From: CAXSEF01 sp964236585
Lineage (GTDB): Bacteria > Pseudomonadota > Alphaproteobacteria > Acetobacterales > Acetobacteraceae
Length of the DNA: 7,862 nt
Direction: 5' to 3'
NCBI GenBank assembly: GCA_964236585.1
Contig: CAXSFE010000140.1
Span: 1 to 7,862, forward strand
Part shown: positions 6,105 to 7,862 of the stretch, in pieces
How the letters are laid out: every line of letters begins with the position of its first letter
Numbering within the stretch: position 1 is the stretch's first letter
Position numbers and translations under genes: made by a program
The notes under the pieces: generated by a model
Database searches by the model: none
What the model was told of the DNA's origin: nothing
Seen by the model: only the letters and a program-made list of their open reading frames with translations

Positions 6105-6135
6105 TCGGCCCGCCTGCCATCGCCGCCACCCGCCG

Positions 6136-7065
6136 CTACCCCGCCCTCGGCATCCGGAACGGCAGCATCGCCTGCGTCCATGGCGCGCGAAACCGGTTCA
6201 GGTCCACGCTCTCGTGCACCGCCTCCACATCCTCCCCCAGCAGCCGCGTCCCGATCACAGAGCGCGCATAGAACGGCGCGTCCACCAGCCCCCTCGCCAC
6301 CCGCGCCCCCCCGTCCTCGGCGCGCGTCGAGCGCGCCACCCCCCACCGCGACCGCGGCAGCGCCACCAACCCTGGCGCCTCGAACCGCGCCACCCCCCCG
6401 TCCGCCCCCACCCGGATCGCGATCCCCCGCGCCCCCCCGACCCTGGGCTCCGTGTCATACAGGATCGCCGTCTTCCCTCCGGACAGCGGCGCCCGACACC
6501 AGTCCCACCGCCGGAACCCCGCCTCCAGCGGCTCGTCCCCGTCGTTGCTGTCCAGATACCCCGTCCCCTCCCACGCCAGCCCCGGCTTCCCCAGCGCTAC
6601 CGTGACCCGCGCCCGCGGCGCCATTGGCCGCCACCGGTGCCGCCCCTGCCCATCGATCTCCGCCGAGAACCCCGTCAGCGCCTCCGGCACCACCCGCACC
6701 TCCCCCGCGATCCGCCGCCCCCACGGCACCGACCTCTCCTCCACCGCGAACACCAGCGCCCGCCCGTCCCACCGCAGCCCGCTCCCCCCAATCCGCAGCG
6801 ACGCCGCATCGCGCACCACCCGCCCGGCCCCGCGCTCCGTCATCGCCCACCCCTCCGGCCGCCCGTACAGCGCCACGTTGAGCGTGCAGTGCCGCATCGG
6901 ATCCGCCGCTTGTCCCCCCCGACGCGCCCAGGCGTAGTACGGCGAGAACACGCTCCCCAGGAACGCGATCAGCGTGATCCCGTGCGCCCCGTCGTCGCTC
7001 AGCGCGTCGACGTACCACCAGACATACCCGTTCGCCCCGACCGCCGCGTCGAACCGAGGTCCGCC
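6136..7065 (-). CDS. crtC: Hydroxyneurosporene synthase (carotenoid 1,2-hydratase), start not resolved
   Basis: CrtC adds water across the 1,2 double bond of acyclic carotenoids, leading to spirilloxanthin- or spheroidene-type pigments. Family sequence runs from GGPRFDAAVGANGYVWWYVD to VHESVDLNRF and ends MLPFRMPRAG; between these are ALSDDGAHGITLIAF, GSVFSPYYAWARR, WAMTERG, a GRHRW-PMAPRARV segment, GTGYLDSNDGDEPLE and DAPFYARS. About 309 residues are seen, a normal length for CrtC. The oddity is the start: no ATG, GTG or TTG lies in this frame near GGPRFD. The only canonical in-frame start close upstream is GTG 7200, which would prepend 45 residues that are a frame-shadow of crtD. The coordinate 7065 marks the first homologous codon only. 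The 3' end of crtD overlaps the start of this region by about 67 nt. The function is secure, but whether the gene is intact is not. Confidence 0.9.
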   Translation of the reverse strand, partial: GGPRFDAAVGANGYVWWYVDALSDDGAHGITLIAFLGSVFSPYYAWARRGGQAADPMRHCTLNVALYGRPEGWAMTERGAGRVVRDAASLRIGGSGLRWDGRALVFAVEERSVPWGRRIAGEVRVVPEALTGFSAEIDGQGRHRWRPMAPRARVTVALGKPGLAWEGTGYLDSNDGDEPLEAGFRRWDWCRAPLSGGKTAILYDTEPRVGGARGIAIRVGADGGVARFEAPGLVALPRSRWGVARSTRAEDGGARVARGLVDAPFYARSVIGTRLLGEDVEAVHESVDLNRFRAPWTQAMLPFRMPRAG

Positions 7066-7862
7066 ATCACCGCCGACGCCGCCAGCGCGCCGGAGATCGC
7101 CGCCATCGGCACCCCCGGCCCCGGATGCGTGCTCCCCCCCGCGAGGTACAGCCCCGCCACCTTCGTCCGCGCCCCCGGCCGTCGGAACGACGCCGCCCAC
7201 CCGTGCGAGCTCGGCCCGTACAGCGCGCCCCCCGTCGCCGGGAACAGCGCCTCGAACTGCGCCGGCCCCGCCAGCGTCCCCGCCGCCACCGACGGCTCGC
7301 TCGCCCGCTCCATCGCCAGCCCGCACGCCCTCAGATGCCTGAACGCCGCCGTCTCGCATCGCTCGATCTCCTCCTCGCTGGGCGGGACGCCATCCCCGCA
7401 CACCGGCGCATTCACCAGGCACAGCAGCCGCTCCGCCCCGCCCAAACCTTGCCCGTCCGGCTCCGCCCCCCCCGGCCCCGCCTCGTCCTCGCCCCCACCC
7501 CGGTCCTGCGCGCACACATAGACCGTCGGCGCCCCCGGCAGCCCCCGCCGCAGCGAGTCGAACTCCCCCCTCTCGTCCCCCGAGAAGAACACCGTGTGCC
7601 GCAGCAGCGGCACCCCCCCCGTCCGCGCCCGCAGCGCCCACGTCAGCGCCGAATACGACCGCCACGACGGCCGTGTCGCCGCCACAGCCCCCCCCAGCGC
7701 CCCGAACCGCCCCGACGCCACCGCATGCGTGTCCGCGTTGCACACCACCGCGTCCGCCTCCACGACCTCGCCCCCCGCCCGCACCCCGCCGCCCCCCGCG
7801 GCGCGGCGGCCCGCCCCCGACCGCCCGGCCCCCCCGCCCCGGCGCGCCTCCCGCCCCGCCCC
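6999..7862 (-). CDS. crtD: Methoxyneurosporene dehydrogenase / carotenoid 3,4-desaturase, C-terminal part (5' end outside window)
   Basis: CrtD is an FAD-dependent, phytoene-desaturase-type enzyme that introduces the 3,4 double bond in hydroxy- or methoxy-carotenoids. The frame is open to the window edge, so about 287 C-terminal residues are seen; the GTG at 7784 is not the true start. Recognisable blocks are EADAVVCNADTHA, LLRHTVFFSGDERGEFDSL, PTVYVCAQDR, LLCLVNAPVCGDG, ALYGPSSHGWAASFRR, and the C-terminal FAD-contact motif LYLAGGSTHPGPGVPMAAIS. After about ALAASAVMAD the frame leaves family sequence and continues for 18 residues (LGSTRRSGRTG and on) that are an out-of-frame reading of crtC, stopping at TGA 6999-7001. 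It is transcribed toward crtC. Long C-runs of 7-8 bases on the + strand lie within it (7134-7140, 7613-7620). The extreme C-rich + strand matches bchD/bchO, although the gene points the other way. Confidence 0.94.
   Translation of the reverse strand, partial: GAGREARRGGGAGRSGAGRRAAGGGGVRAGGEVVEADAVVCNADTHAVASGRFGALGGAVAATRPSWRSYSALTWALRARTGGVPLLRHTVFFSGDERGEFDSLRRGLPGAPTVYVCAQDRGGGEDEAGPGGAEPDGQGLGGAERLLCLVNAPVCGDGVPPSEEEIERCETAAFRHLRACGLAMERASEPSVAAGTLAGPAQFEALFPATGGALYGPSSHGWAASFRRPGARTKVAGLYLAGGSTHPGPGVPMAAISGALAASAVMADLGSTRRSGRTGMSGGTSTR

Noticed and set aside
7200..7200. GTG 7200 as the crtC start
   Set aside because: It is in frame, but would add 45 residues that are only a frame-shadow of conserved CrtD sequence and do not resemble any CrtC N-terminus I know. 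It remains a possible automated call.
5956..7521. A 521-residue plus-strand open frame opposite crtC and crtD
   Set aside because: Its Pro/Arg/His-rich translation has no domain, and the minus strand encodes recognisable CrtC and CrtD.
7613..7620. Poly-C run in crtD as a phase-variation tract
   Set aside because: The reading frame is intact through it and the whole flank is C-rich, so the run is expected from composition.

Overview
This very GC-rich window looks like part of a photosynthesis gene cluster from an aerobic or facultative phototrophic alphaproteobacterium. Rhodospirillales/Acetobacteraceae is my best guess, inferred from gene order and composition and not proven. The left flank carries the 3' end of bchD (Mg-chelatase subunit), then bchO, then a small membrane-protein gene whose ATG overlaps the bchO stop. 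The right flank, on the opposite strand, carries the 3' part of crtD and then crtC, the two spirilloxanthin-type carotenoid genes. The bch and crt blocks face each other, as in many purple-bacterial clusters.

Between them lie about 4 kb of genes with no evident photosynthesis function: a LysR-type regulator, an atypical NAD(P)-binding SDR, a DoxX-like membrane protein, a cupin with its own sigma70-like promoter, and, on the minus strand, a GNAT acetyltransferase directly behind crtC. Composition supports treating this as a separate segment. In the flanks the + strand is strongly C-over-G whichever way the genes point, whereas from about 1960 to 5440 C and G are nearly balanced. The left junction (about 1958-2112) is lower in GC and carries an unexplained minus-strand reading frame.

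The window also holds a dispersed foldable element of about 125 bp, with terminal inverted repeats enclosing a row of small-loop hairpins. One copy fills the bchD-bchO gap, a diverged copy lies upstream of the cupin promoter, and a remnant supplies the last codons of the small membrane-protein gene.

The most unusual coding feature is the crtD/crtC junction. The conserved start of CrtC has no canonical start codon near it, and the crtD frame runs about 60 nt into crtC. This suggests a one-base indel, a fused or frameshifted crtD-crtC arrangement, or a sequence error. I see no tRNA, rRNA, CRISPR array or transposase gene.
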